From NCBI GenBank assembly GCA_037389465.1, contig JAZARR010000123.1, positions 690,501 to 754,500 on the forward strand: a stretch of 64,000 nt of DNA, in the 5' to 3' direction. This stretch comes from Baylisascaris procyonis. Lineage: Eukaryota > Nematoda > Chromadorea > Rhabditida > Ascarididae. Of this stretch, positions 20,857-33,076 are shown piece after piece (the first letter of the stretch is position 1; each line of letters opens with the position of its first letter). The position numbers and the translations under genes were made by a program. Under the pieces are notes generated by a model. It searched no databases and was not told the origin of the DNA. It saw only the letters and a list, made by a program, of their open reading frames with translations.

Positions 20857-22087
20857 CTGCAAGGGATGAGGGACAGGCGGTATGGGGACGAGGATGGAGG
20901 AACCATGAATCATGAGAGTGCTCAAATAGGAGCCAGATGGAGTCAACATTGAGATATGGAGCCTCCATTACATTTACATATTTTCATATAAACTCATTAC
21001 TCCCCCGCTAGCATGTCGATGAAAGGAGGGAGGCGGAGGGGGAGAGGAAATGAGCCAAGGATAGAATCAAAAGAAAACAAGGCTCGAATAAATCGTCTTA
21101 AAAGTGCGTATCGGATGCTATAGAATGGCGAAACGATAGATAGCACACATAATCGTATGTACTGTTCAATGGTTATATGACTGCAGACAGACACTATAAA
21201 TATTGCAGAGGATTTAAAGTACGATTGCAATAGCTCTCTTTCATGAAAACATACGGTCAAAAATAACATGAAATTGCACAGACTATATTTTAGGTTGCAA
21301 ACAATTGGCAATAATATTCCACCAGAAATCTAACTGCTATTCATCGACAGTTTCTGATCGTAGCATCGATTTAGATTCAGAAGGAGCGAAATTCCCGTTA
21401 CTCGATATGGCAAATCCCTAGCCTTTCCCCCAGACTTCTCGTCAATGCCCCTCCCCCCGCCCCTCTTCCCTTCCCGATGAATCGCTTATCAGTGCAATCG
21501 ATGTCCCACCAATTCGCTTCGCTTGATCGAAAGACAACTTGTAGTACCATATTAGATCAAAGAAAGGAAATAGTAATTTTAAACAGTGTATTTAAGAGTC
21601 ATATTAAGGCGGCATCTGCTTGTATAAGGATGCATGCATATGTCTGTCTGTCTTTCCGCTAGTTCCATAAAGCCATAAACCTGAATTTGCTAATATAAAG
21701 AACACCGTAGCGGGACCACTTACAGAAATTGATGATTCACCAAATTCCTTCAAATTGTAGGCATTTTAAAGGCCTTATGACTGTGCATATATGATGCAAT
21801 CGGTCCACTTGGAATAACTTTTTCGTGGAATATTTTTATGGTAGGTTATAGAATCCTTGAAAAAGCAAGAAGACGACTGTTCCAATGAACTCAATTCCAA
21901 AAGCACAATTCGCGCTAGCTTTTCTGCCGCGCATTTCCACATTTCAACCTGCCATATTCAATAACACCATTTCACGTAAAAAGAATACATATTTTCGATG
22001 AAAGAGAGTAGAACAACAATAGGAATAAATAGTTCCTTAAATTATCCATTCTCCCCAGGAATCCTCATATACTGGACAGAAATATAG

Positions 22088-22145
22088 GAAGGAGGAAAGG
22101 AGGAAAGAAGAGAGGAAGAAGAAGAAAGGGGGAGAGAGGGATGAA
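22088..22145. repeat. Purine-rich tract (GGA/GAA)
   Basis: AGGAGGAAAGGAGGAAAGAA and similar over about 60 bp. Confidence 0.8.
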
Positions 22146-23851
22146 GTCGAAAATAGAATATTTTTAGGTGATATATTCTGAGATGCATCAAGCAGGGTTT
22201 AAAGATCAAGAACATGAAAAAAAGAAGAACTAGTCACAGAGAATCAAAAAATTGAAACGGCAAAAGATCATTGAAGAGGGCGTTTAACTACGAAGAAGTT
22301 GTTTTGGGCCGCACTTCAACACATCACAAGTCTTGCATCATTAGTCACTATTCTCAGCCGTCTGTCGCTTTAGCTAAGCTCAAAATTCACAAATATCACG
22401 TTCAGGTTAGCGTTAGCAATAAACATTCAAAAATACGCCGATTTATCAATTATCAAATATTAGTCACTTATTAGTAAAAATATTTCCAAAAAGAAACTGA
22501 AGTATATTGTCTAAAAAATTTGATAGAAAAATAAATCCTTATCCGATCATATCCATTTTTTTAAAAATAACGTTTGATTCATAAAGTTCCTACCAATGTT
22601 AAAATGGTCCCATCGTAATTGCAATAAACATAATCGAACAAATGGACGAAACAATTACAAAACCATCAAGATTATTGCTACCAGCAACGTGTTCAGTTCT
22701 AAATTTTAAAAAATAAGTTTATTTATTTTATTTCTGCAACTTATCACTAATTTATCACTTATCAACGAGATGGGCAGTATAAAGTGATAAAAGCCCCTCT
22801 TGAAAAACTTGCACAGAAAGAATGAGTCCCTCCATACAAATGGCAATAGCGATCATCGTTCTTCCGCATACGTCAAAGAACGAGCAATGCGTATGCATGC
22901 ACTAAACAAAATAGCGTCAATGATGCATTCAATAGAACGCTGAATTATTGAGTAAACGTCGATGCTGGAGCAATTTTTGTACGTTTCATTAGTATAAAAA
23001 ATTCTATAGATTTTTTGAATATTTCTATAGATATTAGTCAAATAGTAATAAAAATATGCAAAACGCAAATTAATATGCAAATTTTTTAAAACGAAAAGAG
23101 ATATTAATAATGCAGAGAATTTTCATTCATTTTATTATTGATCAAGCAGCAAATGAATCGTAATTTTAGAGCTAATTGAGTTGCAAAAACGGATCATTTA
23201 TAGAAAATTCATAGAAGCAGTCGGTTCGGTTTTTAAATTAAGCCAATACTGAATACATTTCAGCGCTTTTTTAATAATATGCGGTAATGATTCGCCTGAG
23301 CAATAAAACTAAAAAGTGCATACTGCGTCTAACCCTTTTGGCATTCTTTCCATTTGTCTACAAAAGCCCAACGAGAATTTCACAAATATACTTCGAAAGA
23401 TGGAGTGGAAACAAAATGTGAAGATAGAATCTAATGATATAAAAGCGGAACAGCAAAGAATAAAAATGAAAACAAACATATTGAATTATTCTAAGTGAAA
23501 AAGAAGGAAAAAAATTTTGCAAATGTTTTTTTCAGGGGGAAGTGAGAAGAGAAGAAAAAAGAGAAAGTGGATGGCGATGAGGAGGTTATTTTCTGAAAGT
23601 GTAGAGGATAAGATAGGAAGAAGAATAAAAGGAACGGATCTATTTTGGATAATACTAATGTCTCTTCATTCAAAAGTACTCATTCGATATAGAAGGAAGC
23701 ATTCATTCGTCATTTAGTCAGATAAATGTTTAGTAACGAATGACATTTATGTCTGTTCGAAAGAAGCATTTAGCAAAAGCTAACAGAAAACCTTAGCTCC
23801 ATTTCAGAGAGGATAAAAGTATTTTTCCCACTAAAACAATAATGCTTATCA

Positions 23852-23853
<2 letters not shown>

Positions 23854-23910
<57 letters not shown>
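23854..23910. repeat. (TA)n microsatellite, about 57 bp
   Basis: Perfect TA array in non-coding DNA. Confidence 0.96.
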
Positions 23911-23913
<3 letters not shown>

Positions 23914-25873
23914 CTTACGTCTATCATCTAAAATCAATTTCGTGCTTTAATGCGAAACTTTGGGCGTTGATCCTACGCGCTTTTTTATGAACGTGTGTCT
24001 TTCTGTTCAGCGAATAGAACTAGTGAACTGAGAAAGTTGCAATCGAGAAATTTTCCCAATATAACTAATATTCTTTGATGAGTTGCTTAATGTAAATTCG
24101 CTTCAATTAGACGCTTTCTTATTAATGAACTATGGAAAATAATACGAAATTTGCACATGCAAATTTTTCTAGATCAACCAATCAAATACGACCAAAACCA
24201 ACAACTAGTTGAATATTCGTATACGCATTCGATCACTCAAAAAATGTACTCTAAGTTTATTGTTAACAATGTAAGCAATTGCTCAAAACAGATAAACTTC
24301 CAGATAGTGTATATCCCCGCTAGCCATTCTGATTGGTTTATCGTTCGTTTCTATTATCGAAGCGATTTAGCGACAAATTTATTCTCTCAATCAAGTAGAC
24401 CCAATGCCGCCATTTCAGCGCTGAGTTCTTGGGTTCAAAAATAATCATCAATTCTTCAACACATGTCACCTTCAAAATCCCCTTCTCCAAGCTTCTACCC
24501 TCCCTTCCCCTTCCCATCTTTTCCCGCTTCCTTCATATAGGTTGGAATTGCCGGAAGTGAATAATTAAAGAAGAAAACGACTATTTCTATTTAAGCTCAT
24601 TCAAATTAACGCTGACAATGCATAATTTAGTTACTTTAGCATTCTCGTTTCTTAAAGAACCAATAGCAACCCGTCAGAAAAGATGGACCTAACAAAACCT
24701 TGAGATCGATATTAGACTCTCCACTGACTTGGTTTGTGATGCACTTGCATGGGTGTTCATTCACTTAAAATCTATCACATATGCAAATCTGATCGGAGCC
24801 ACAATGAAGCAAAGCAACCCAGCCATTAAAACTGTATATTACATGTAAATATTTACCCCACGAGTAAATACATATGTATATGTGCATAGGTGATCCAACA
24901 CAACTATTTGGTGGCTGAAGTAACGTTTGAAGCGTATATGTTTGTACAATTGATGCTCGCTTACGAATGCATTAACAGACAGCGATCTATTATATTTCTT
25001 TGAAATACAGAAGATTTATGACTTTTTTTTCAAAATCTCAACTTAATTGACTAGCTAAAAGAATTGAGCTATAGAACGTGCATATTGTGCCGCTTCTCTT
25101 AGCTGACTTTTCCTTGAATTCTACTGACACAAAGCGGAAATACTAAATGAAAGAGAATTGATCCATTAAAAAAACTTTTTCGTGCGTAAAAATGATGCAC
25201 TTCAATGACAATAATATTAATAATCAAATATCATGTTGGATTTTGATCTCAAAATTGACTGCGCTAATGAAAAAAAATGATTCGAGTAGGCGCAACTGCT
25301 GAGCGCTAATTAATTTTTTAATTTATTGCAGCTTATATCACTGTAAAGTTCAGACATATAATTACATTCTATTTTCAAGAGCATCGAACTCCGGTGTTTT
25401 ACCGCATCGTTAGAGTGCACCATATTTCGAACCCGAATTTCACTAGCCTTATTTCAATATAATATCTGGGCATCTCATACAGAGAATTATGAGCACTACA
25501 AGGCCTATAAAGTTGTCAGCTATTGGGGTTGTATAAGGGATGCCAATATAAAATATTTCCTCTGCTTAGCGGTACAGATGCCATCTATCATACGGTAAAG
25601 AAATACAGTAGGGTAAACCATATGATAAATCACAGTGTACGATAGAGAAGAACAATGAGATCTTCCAGGAGGAACCTCTCTCAAATCAACTATTGCAGAA
25701 ATAACTCTGTCATCTAGTGGATCCTAACTCGCTTGAAGATAAATTCCTTGTATACTTACTACGATCACCGTAATAATGTTGCACTAGCCAGTAAGGGTAC
25801 CAGAATCCGATGGTCGTTGCCATAATTCAGAAAATATTAGATGGAGTCATTCCAAGGAAATAACAGCAACATT

Positions 25874-25919
25874 CACAGAAATGATGGATGAAACATCACA
25901 GAAATGATAGATGAAGCAC
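25874..25919. repeat. 23-bp tandem duplication
   Basis: Two adjacent copies of CACAGAAATGATGGATGAAA plus three bases, differing at a few sites, with a partial third copy near 25958. Confidence 0.85.
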
Positions 25920-27177
25920 GATCAGTGTGAGCTTTGCAGCAGTCCACATATGAGATGACAGAAATGAGGTTCGAGCTGAAATTTTCGTGTTTATTGCAGT
26001 TTAAATATTCCCTAAGTGAGATACTTCTCTTCAACAATCGTAGAGCACACCACAGAAGGCATGAAAAATACTGATGAGTAAATGAATGCTTATATTTTTG
26101 CGATGTTCAGCAGCTAGGTCTCTACGCAAATGAGGTATTAATTCAATGAAGGGAGTTTTGTATTTCTTGTCGCTTTAATTTCTAACGTCACTACATATTT
26201 ACATACATAAGGATCTATGCAAATCATTACTACATACTACATACCTATACGAATTTGTTAGCAGTATTCTTCTATGCAGCAAGTTTTAAATTTAAAAGAA
26301 TTGCTACGAATTATCAATGCCAGCGATTTCGTTGCCCTTATTTAATGGGTACGCCGAAGCAATTTTAGGTATGTCGCACAACTTCTGATAAAAACATAAT
26401 TTTTTGATGTCGAGAGGGGCTCATAACGGGAACAATAGTCCATGGGTTGAATAATCTTCCGCAACTATTTTAGTAACGAGCTGTAATAGCGACGCATGCG
26501 TAAAGATCTGCTTTCGGTAGATAGTAGTTGGGGTGAAAAAGCCGGAAGTTTGTTAGATAATCTTTGAATGAAACTTTTACAAAAATTATTGAGATATGTA
26601 CAGATGGACGTTTCAAAGAACAGAGTCAATTCGAAAGATGAGAGAACAGAGACACAGTTTTGCATATTTTCTCAAAGATATAAAAATATATATTCGGAAA
26701 TTAGCTTAGATAAATAATCCGTTTAAAAGAAATTGTTGGAGGATAAAATGGTTAATAAAATTTTTCCGAATAAGCAAAAGTAAATAAACAGGATGATAAA
26801 AGATGAAAAAGTACACCTCAACAAATCAGAGACGACCATTTATATCTGATCGTAGTAAATTATTGCAGAGCAATTGATTGCATTATTTGCAACGAGTGAT
26901 TCGTTTATACGATAAAGCTTGAATAGGGAAAAGGAGAGATGGAAATACCCCACTTTCCAACACTCTATGAGGAAGTGAAGCTCAATTCATTCAAACAAAG
27001 CAAATTGAGAGTAAAGCAGAAGTTGCGAATTTCAGCAAAGAAATTGACAAAGTTTAAGGCAGAAAAAAAGGAAGTGGTAGGTATCAAACTTCATTTTGGA
27101 ATGACTTTATCTGAACTTCTGCTCATAGTTTCGTCAATCTGAATCAAGAACGAGGGCCGATCATAATTCAGCTTTAC

Positions 27178-27261
27178 CCGAAAAGGAGGGGAAACGAGTG
27201 AAGGTAGCATTTTTCGACCTCCCTCCCCTTCCGTCAAAAAAAGTATGGTCTTGCTGGCGGA
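27178..27261 (-). CDS. Weak internal exon candidate, frame ambiguous
   Basis: The minus strand reads TTTTTCTGCGTTATCAG, then 84 bases, then CGG/GTAAAGC. In phase 0 at both ends it gives SASKTILFLTEGEGGRKMLP then SLVSPPFR. A longer alternative from the acceptor CTCTCCGGGCAG near 27340 stays open in another frame through the same donor. The segment is clearly richer in GC than its flanks. Phase fits the 29.0-kb and 20.8-kb candidates. No family is recognised. Confidence 0.3.
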
Positions 27262-29018
27262 CTGATAACGCAGAAAAACAGCATTGCAAATGCCATTTGA
27301 AACGTGTTAGATAGGCTTTGTCAGTACTTGCGAGTAGTTCTGCCCGGAGAGGAAGAGGTGGGGCGGTTGGGGAGGAAAGTTGGAAAGATGGGTGGTTTTG
27401 AATTGAAGATGGGAAGCGGTAAAGACATAAATATGAAGTGATAGAATAAATACATAATATCATCAGTTCAAAATCGTTGTGTAACGATATTCCTATTCAA
27501 AGGTTTCGAAAATTTCTAGTCTAATTGCAATACAACTTCTGTGAATGATTGCATTGCAATATTTGCAAAACACTGATATCTCATAAACAATTACAACTAC
27601 CGTAAGGGCTATAAGTTATTTCCTAACTTTCATCATCATAATATTGGTTGCAATTTACAACTTAGATTTGTTTAAGAGACATACTATGGAAGTACCAGCT
27701 GGCTGCTATTATCGATAATGCTCAATGAACGAAAGAACACGTGCTCAACGAGCAACATATGTTTACGTCGTTTGCAATGCTATTTTTTGAGTGACAGCCG
27801 ATGCACACTTGCACAACGAATATTGCAATCGAACGCTTAAATGTACTATTGACGGGCCGGATCAATTCTTACTCTTTTTCTCTCGTATTTCCTTTATGTC
27901 AACGAGAGACAAACCATCGACTCATTGAAACGAGAAATCACGCAAACAGCGACGTTCTCAAAATTGGGCCAACCCATAGCCGGTCCCCCCACCCCTATCC
28001 CCCACTTTTCTTATGTAGGGTGCAAAGATCAGTTGTATTATGCGTTTTCTTCCGCGTGCAGCAATGAGTTCTTTGAGTTCCGGCATTAGAAGAATTCTCT
28101 AAACAATCATGAATAAATTTATCGTATTATTTGAAGTATAATCCCCGGCATTATTAATCCCATATGCCCTCAGGTTTATTAGAATGTAGAGATATTGAGA
28201 GGTGTAGGGGATTCAGCGCCTCTTCCTCGGCGATCTGTGGGAGTAAAAAAAAGTGAAACAATATATTTATATAGAAAAAAAGGGTATAACAGCGCACCCA
28301 GATTATTCAACGGTTGCCGGACGCTAGTAATTACCCAGAAGCAAAGTTTTGCAACGTCTTCAGCGCCGCTTATTTGCAAGGCTGCATTAATATAGGCAAA
28401 GCAAACAAAGAATGTGATAAGCGAGTTTGAAGAAACGATTTCCTATAGCCAGCAAAATGCCCGATGGGCAAATAGCTAGAATTGATGTGATCCCATGAGA
28501 AAAAAACTATTTCATCCGTAAGCTAGGTACTGCTTAATAAAATATTCCGGTGCTTGATGATAAGTTAAGAAACTTTAAAAACGATTCCAGGAAGCCAATT
28601 TATTGGAGACAATTGGCATCTATCATCGCCGAATATCTCGATACCCCCGACTTCCTCCATATAATTCGTTTTATCTTTTAAAGATGGGACATGGATTTTG
28701 TTCCTATTCCGGACTGACAGAATTCCGTACTTCAAACGCTTTTAGGTCTCTAGAGCTCGGTTTACGTCTTATAAGTGCTTCTAACTTTTTGTTTCTTGAT
28801 TGAATGAGCGATCTCAAAAACCAAAAAACAGACAGATTCATCACAGCAATGGATTTGTCCATGGCATAAGATAGTTACAAGCACTGTTCTGTTATTATTG
28901 TGAAATAGAAAATGTGAGGCAGTCCACCAATAGCAATTCTATATTTTTTATGAGCGACCACCCTTGCAAGATGAGTGACCATGTAGCAAAGACGGTCACT
29001 TATCATCGCAAGACATAC

Positions 29019-29087
29019 TTGAAAAGACGAGTGACCACTACCGCTAGATGGTGACGAATTTGAGATAGGACAGGAAAGATACTTCGT
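29019..29087 (-). CDS. Short Ser-rich exon candidate of the long minus-strand gene
   Basis: Sixty-nine bases between TTGTTGCGCAAG and CAA/GTATGT encode TKYLSCPISNSSPSSGSGHS then SFQ, phase 0 at both ends. The Ser/Gly-rich wording resembles the exons at 10 and 46 kb and the phase fits the exon ending at 45873. The donor is strong and the acceptor moderate. Confidence 0.42.
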
Positions 29088-29425
29088 CTTGCGCAACAAA
29101 TTTCGATATTACCAATCAGAGGTGAGAGAGGAAATCAGTCATTAAAACAATCGTTATGTGAAAAATGTTGTAGACAGAGAAAGAAATCTATTTGGGAAAT
29201 TTATGAAAAATTTAAAAAATCTAAACAAGATATGTGTAGTGAATATGCGCTCCAAAAATTGCTACTGTTACCTCACCATTCCTCTCCTTGCCTGCTAGAG
29301 ACCGAAAAGATTCTCTCCAACTCTCTCCTACACATTGACCGATTTGCCGTGAACTAATATTTTAATCGCTCATTTTGAAGAAATCTCAATAAAGAAGGAA
29401 GAGAGAGCGAAACATAGAGAGAGAG

Positions 29426-29456
<31 letters not shown>

Positions 29457-32079
29457 GAAAGAGAAAGAGAACGAGAGAAACAAGGGATATCACATAGATC
29501 ACGAAGCTAAGTGCAAAGAATGAATATTAAAGAGCGTAAAAACATATTTTATATCAAGTCGGCTGGCAGCTATATTCAGCAATTTTTCCCTCATCGACAT
29601 TTGAAGCAATGCAATATCCACTCGCGTTAATTTGATAGGAAATTGTTGCATAGCGACATATAAGAGCATGAACCCTCGCACTCACGCACACACGTAATCT
29701 GTTGTGTTACTAATTGGCGATATACTCGATATGCCTTACCGGAAACGTCTTTCAACTTCAGTACAAAACTGCCGGTTTTTTTTAAATACATTTTTAGGTT
29801 AAAATAATTCAATATAGTTTCTAATATATTTGCAAACGTTCATATAATATTCCCCACAGAGTAACATATTATTATTCAATCAGATTAGTAAAAAAAAACT
29901 TAATAAATTTTGATGAAACTCACAGAAATGAGACGATTGTGGAGCATAATCCCCTAAGGATATTGATTTTAGAATAGCCTAGCATATGAGATGTCCTCAT
30001 GAATCCCTTAAGGATCAGCGAACACTTCCAAATGCGTCAAACACTCACTCTACTAGATGGGAAATTATACGTCCTAAACGATCATAAAGTTCGTAAATAG
30101 TGGGAGCGTGATGGATATTTTTAAGTTGTACTCTACGCATAAACCTCAAGAATATTAGTAAATGAAATTAAAACACGAAGCGTTAATTCTTTTCCAGGTT
30201 AGTTCAGATAAAAAGCTCAAGTAAATGAAATTCAGGTCAATTTTCTCGCGAATTCCACCATATTTTTTTTCGTTTCGGTTTATCTCTAATCTACAACTCC
30301 TTTTGATTACTTGCATAAATAGGCTGATCTCACAGCAGCAAGATTGAGAGATGGTTATGAAAATAATAGAATTAAAACGCATATAACCTGGAATATTTTA
30401 GCAGATAAAATTAAGTGATGATTTTCAAAACAAATAAAAAATAGATGTGGAGATTTTTTTTTTCTGAAGGCCGAAATTTTTATTTCATAGTGTTTGTCTC
30501 TTTGCCGAAAACGCAAAACTAGTTTGATGTTTATATAAGTCGTTATTCGTAAATATTCCACAGAAATCAAACGCTTTAATTTTCTGTTATAAATTATTTC
30601 ATCAGTGTAAACTCTGAATAATGAATTGTAACAATGCGAAAATTCTTTACGTTATTTAATTATACTTTCAATTAAAAAGAAAATGCAATGCATAAAAATT
30701 TCATAAATCGCTCAAAAAGAACATATTTCAATCGCTTGCTAATAATGTGGTAAATATATTTTATTTTTTACGAATGTAGATTTATAAAGGATGCATAGGA
30801 ATACAATAGCGAAAAATCTCATCGATTTGCTATCAATTAAATGTTTTTAAAAGGTATTTCGCTGATGAATGAAAAATTTCTATGCTCAAATATTCTAGAC
30901 TTATAAAGTGAATCATGACTTATTATCAAAATACTTTTCTCGCCTAATATCGAGAATTTCGTATTACTCCTTCCCTCTTGCTCGATATAGAAAATATTCG
31001 ATTAGCCGCATTATTCTCTCGTTTAATATCAACTATCACATCATATAATTTCCTTCTATAATTAGAAAAAACTTCATATAATTCCCTCTGCTTGTTTAAA
31101 GTCATATAGGTCTTTGCATATTCTCAAAATTAATTATACGAAAATAGGAGGCAACACAATATTTAAACAATAACTTCAACAGCACCACCTGCACACGCAT
31201 TTCTTCCTTTAACATGTTTTTTTTTCTTAAAACTCCCCTCCCCATTTTTTTAAATTCCCTATATCACCATCTCGAAAGCAAAATTTAAAAAATTACCGAA
31301 CAGTAACATGGAAATTTTTGAACGATCAACTAGGTGCTTTTAAAACAATTAAAATATGACATTTATTCTCTCCTATCGTCATAAAAAATCCCTTAGAAAA
31401 TTTTATATGAGAGTTGAAAATTTAATCAAAATAATCGCCGATTTCTTTTGTATCATATAATTTAAGAAATATTTCCCCAAAAATATTCAGCAGTAACTGA
31501 AAGAAAAATTTAGTCAAAATCAACGATCGATACATCATATAACCTTGAATAGGCATCACTATCAATTTTTAAATAACTATCATCTTACTCTCCACTTTTA
31601 TCTAATTCAAAAGAAACAAACGGGAAAAAAGCTTCCAGTTGGAAATTTTTTCTACGCATAATTTTTGAAAAAAAAAAAAAACTTGGCTCAATTTTAAATA
31701 TAAATTCTACTCGTAAAATTAAATACGCTTGCTATTCTTCACAAATGACAATTGAAGGATGAATGTAGCGCTAATAAAATCCACAAATTCGGCTTCATAA
31801 CACTTCCTCGTTAATGGGCGTTTTAAATCCTACTCAAATATCACTTCATATATGTAAATTAAAATTCTTCAATAAAATTTTATGTAAATGAGAGAAACAA
31901 AAACTCCTTTCTTATTCTAAACAAATATCGTATGCTCTCTTTTTTTTAAGTGCTCCGAGTTGAGTGCGAATGTTCAGTCATTTAGACAAGAGTTGAACAT
32001 ATCAGAAAAAAACAAAGAAAAAGAATGAATATGAGCAGTAACACTGTTGTTTCGCAGACGCATGATCGATAGATATATT
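29088..32079. other. AT-rich DNA, no gene seen
   Basis: Only the GA-rich tract at 29.4 kb and homopolymer runs are visible. Confidence 0.5.
29400..29480. repeat. (GAAA)n/(GA)n purine tract
   Basis: GAGAGAGAAAGAAAGAAAGA and variants over about 80 bp. Confidence 0.9.
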
Positions 32080-32263
32080 GGTACAATAGTTTTTGGATAT
32101 GACCATGTAATGCGTCGAGTACAGATGGAATAATCATTTATGCTGACGTTTCGGCTCTTTGAGCCATAGTCATAGCAACCAAGCTGAAAATTCATCACAT
32201 AAAATACACTTTGTACGTTTCATAGACTTGGAGGGGTTTCAAACAGGTGTGATATGAAAGATG
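32080..32263 (-). repeat. Left inverted terminal repeat of the Penelope-like element
   Basis: This arm matches the reverse complement of 32892-33076 with a handful of differences. Read on the minus strand, it contains GGCTCAAAGAGCCGAAACGT (within 32144-32170), a GGCTC/GAGCC stem followed by GAAAC and GTC. Confidence 0.88.
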
Positions 32264-32278
32264 GTAAGAAGAAGGGTT

Positions 32279-32283
<5 letters not shown>

Positions 32284-32349
<66 letters not shown>
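32284..32349. repeat. (TA)n microsatellite inside the Penelope-like element
   Basis: This array lies between the left terminal repeat and the end of the endonuclease ORF, so it inserted or expanded within the element or was carried with it. Confidence 0.96.
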
Positions 32350-32353
<4 letters not shown>

Positions 32354-32395
32354 CCGACAGAAAAGAAAAAAGTAAAGGAAAAAATAATAAAGGAT

Positions 32396-32901
32396 TTAGA
32401 GTTCCCGAGAGAGAAGATTAGTGAGGTTGGATAATTCGACACAGCCGTTAATCTGTGGTTTTAGAGAGTTTATGAGGTGGGCTTCCCTTATCTTGCGGAT
32501 TAGCGTGCCTTTGCCACGAGCAAGTATTTCGACCACAAGGTTAGTTGCCTCAAGGTTGTGGACCTCGGTAACATGCTGGCCATCGGGCATGCAGCATATG
32601 ATCGAGATAGTGGTGATGACATGCTTAACACGTGCTCTCTAATGCGCTCATGCAGGAAGCGGCCCGTTTCACCAATATACAAAGAATCGCATGCACAGCA
32701 ACGAATAGAGTAGACAATATCTTTCATGCAACAGTCCCCTAGATTATTAGTGTGACAAATAACACATTTAGATGGGTTGTAGCATAGGCGATCATATAGT
32801 CGGTTGCGGACTAGAATTTGTCGGAGTGTGGGAGGGGGGGTGACATTTAGTTTAGGAAGGAGTTGGTGCTTACTGAGAAGGAGGGAAAATTCATCTTTCA
32901 T
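32396..32901 (-). pseudogene. Frameshifted GIY-YIG endonuclease ORF of the Penelope-like element
   Basis: The first part (32901 down to about 32600) ends in HERIREHVLSM and then loses the family wording; the second (about 32590 to 32396) resumes with QHVTEVHNLEATNLVVEIL and ends SREL-stop. The switch between two minus-strand frames near 32590-32620 is a small indel. There is no upstream coding sequence for the reverse transcriptase, so the element cannot move by itself. Zinc-binding Cys residues and the GIY-YIG core are otherwise intact. Confidence 0.82.
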
Positions 32902-33076
32902 ATCACACCTGTTTGAAACCCCTCCAGGTCTATGAAACGTACAAATTGTATTTTATGTGACGAATTTTCAGCTTGGTTTGCTATGAATATGGCTCAAAGA
33001 GCCGAAACGTCAGCATAAATGATTATTCCATCTGTACTCGACGCATTACATGGTCATATCCAAAAACTATTGTACC
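32892..33076 (+). repeat. Right inverted terminal repeat of the Penelope-like element
   Basis: This arm is the inverted partner of 32080-32263. It starts with CATCTTTCATATCACACC and ends with AAAAACTATTGTACC. Because of the inverted arrangement, its hammerhead-like segment reads on the plus strand near 32971-33014. Confidence 0.88.
32971..33014 (+). ncRNA. Degenerate hammerhead-ribozyme-like motif in the right terminal repeat
   Basis: CTATGAATATGGCTC, a short loop, then GAGCCGAAACGTC. A five-pair stem (GGCTC/GAGCC), the conserved GAAA and a GTC cleavage triplet fit the minimal hammerhead known from terminal repeats of Penelope-like elements. The CUGANGA box is not intact, so self-cleavage is doubtful. 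The other arm has the same motif on the minus strand (32141-32185). Confidence 0.5.

Larger units (their letters stand above)
32080..33076 (-). mobile_element. Penelope-like retroelement remnant (GIY-YIG endonuclease end with inverted terminal repeats)
   Basis: The element is bounded by nearly identical inverted repeats of about 184 bp (32080-32263 and 32892-33076). Between them the minus strand carries the C-terminal part of a Penelope-like polyprotein: a Cys pair (CVIC), then IVYSIRCCACDSLYIGETGR and HERIREH, and after a frameshift KGTLIRKIREAHLINSL. This is the GIY-YIG endonuclease of Penelope-like elements, including the active-site Arg and the late Glu. The reverse transcriptase is missing altogether. 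A (TA)n array lies inside the element between the ORF end and the left repeat. Inverted terminal repeats are known for this retroelement class. The arms differ at only a few bases, suggesting fairly recent insertion or arm homogenisation. Confidence 0.88.

Noticed and set aside
24151..24444. 97-codon plus-strand frame
   Set aside because: Protein-like in parts but without splice sites, a start context or recognised similarity.
25975..25990. Minus-strand acceptor followed by a long open stretch
   Set aside because: The open stretch is made of the 23-bp tandem repeat and has no donor that fits.
28179..28241. Minus-strand segment after a strong acceptor (TTTTTTTACTCCCACAG) ending in a stop and AATAAA
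   Set aside because: It could be a terminal exon, but three frames give different short endings and no phase choice is supported.
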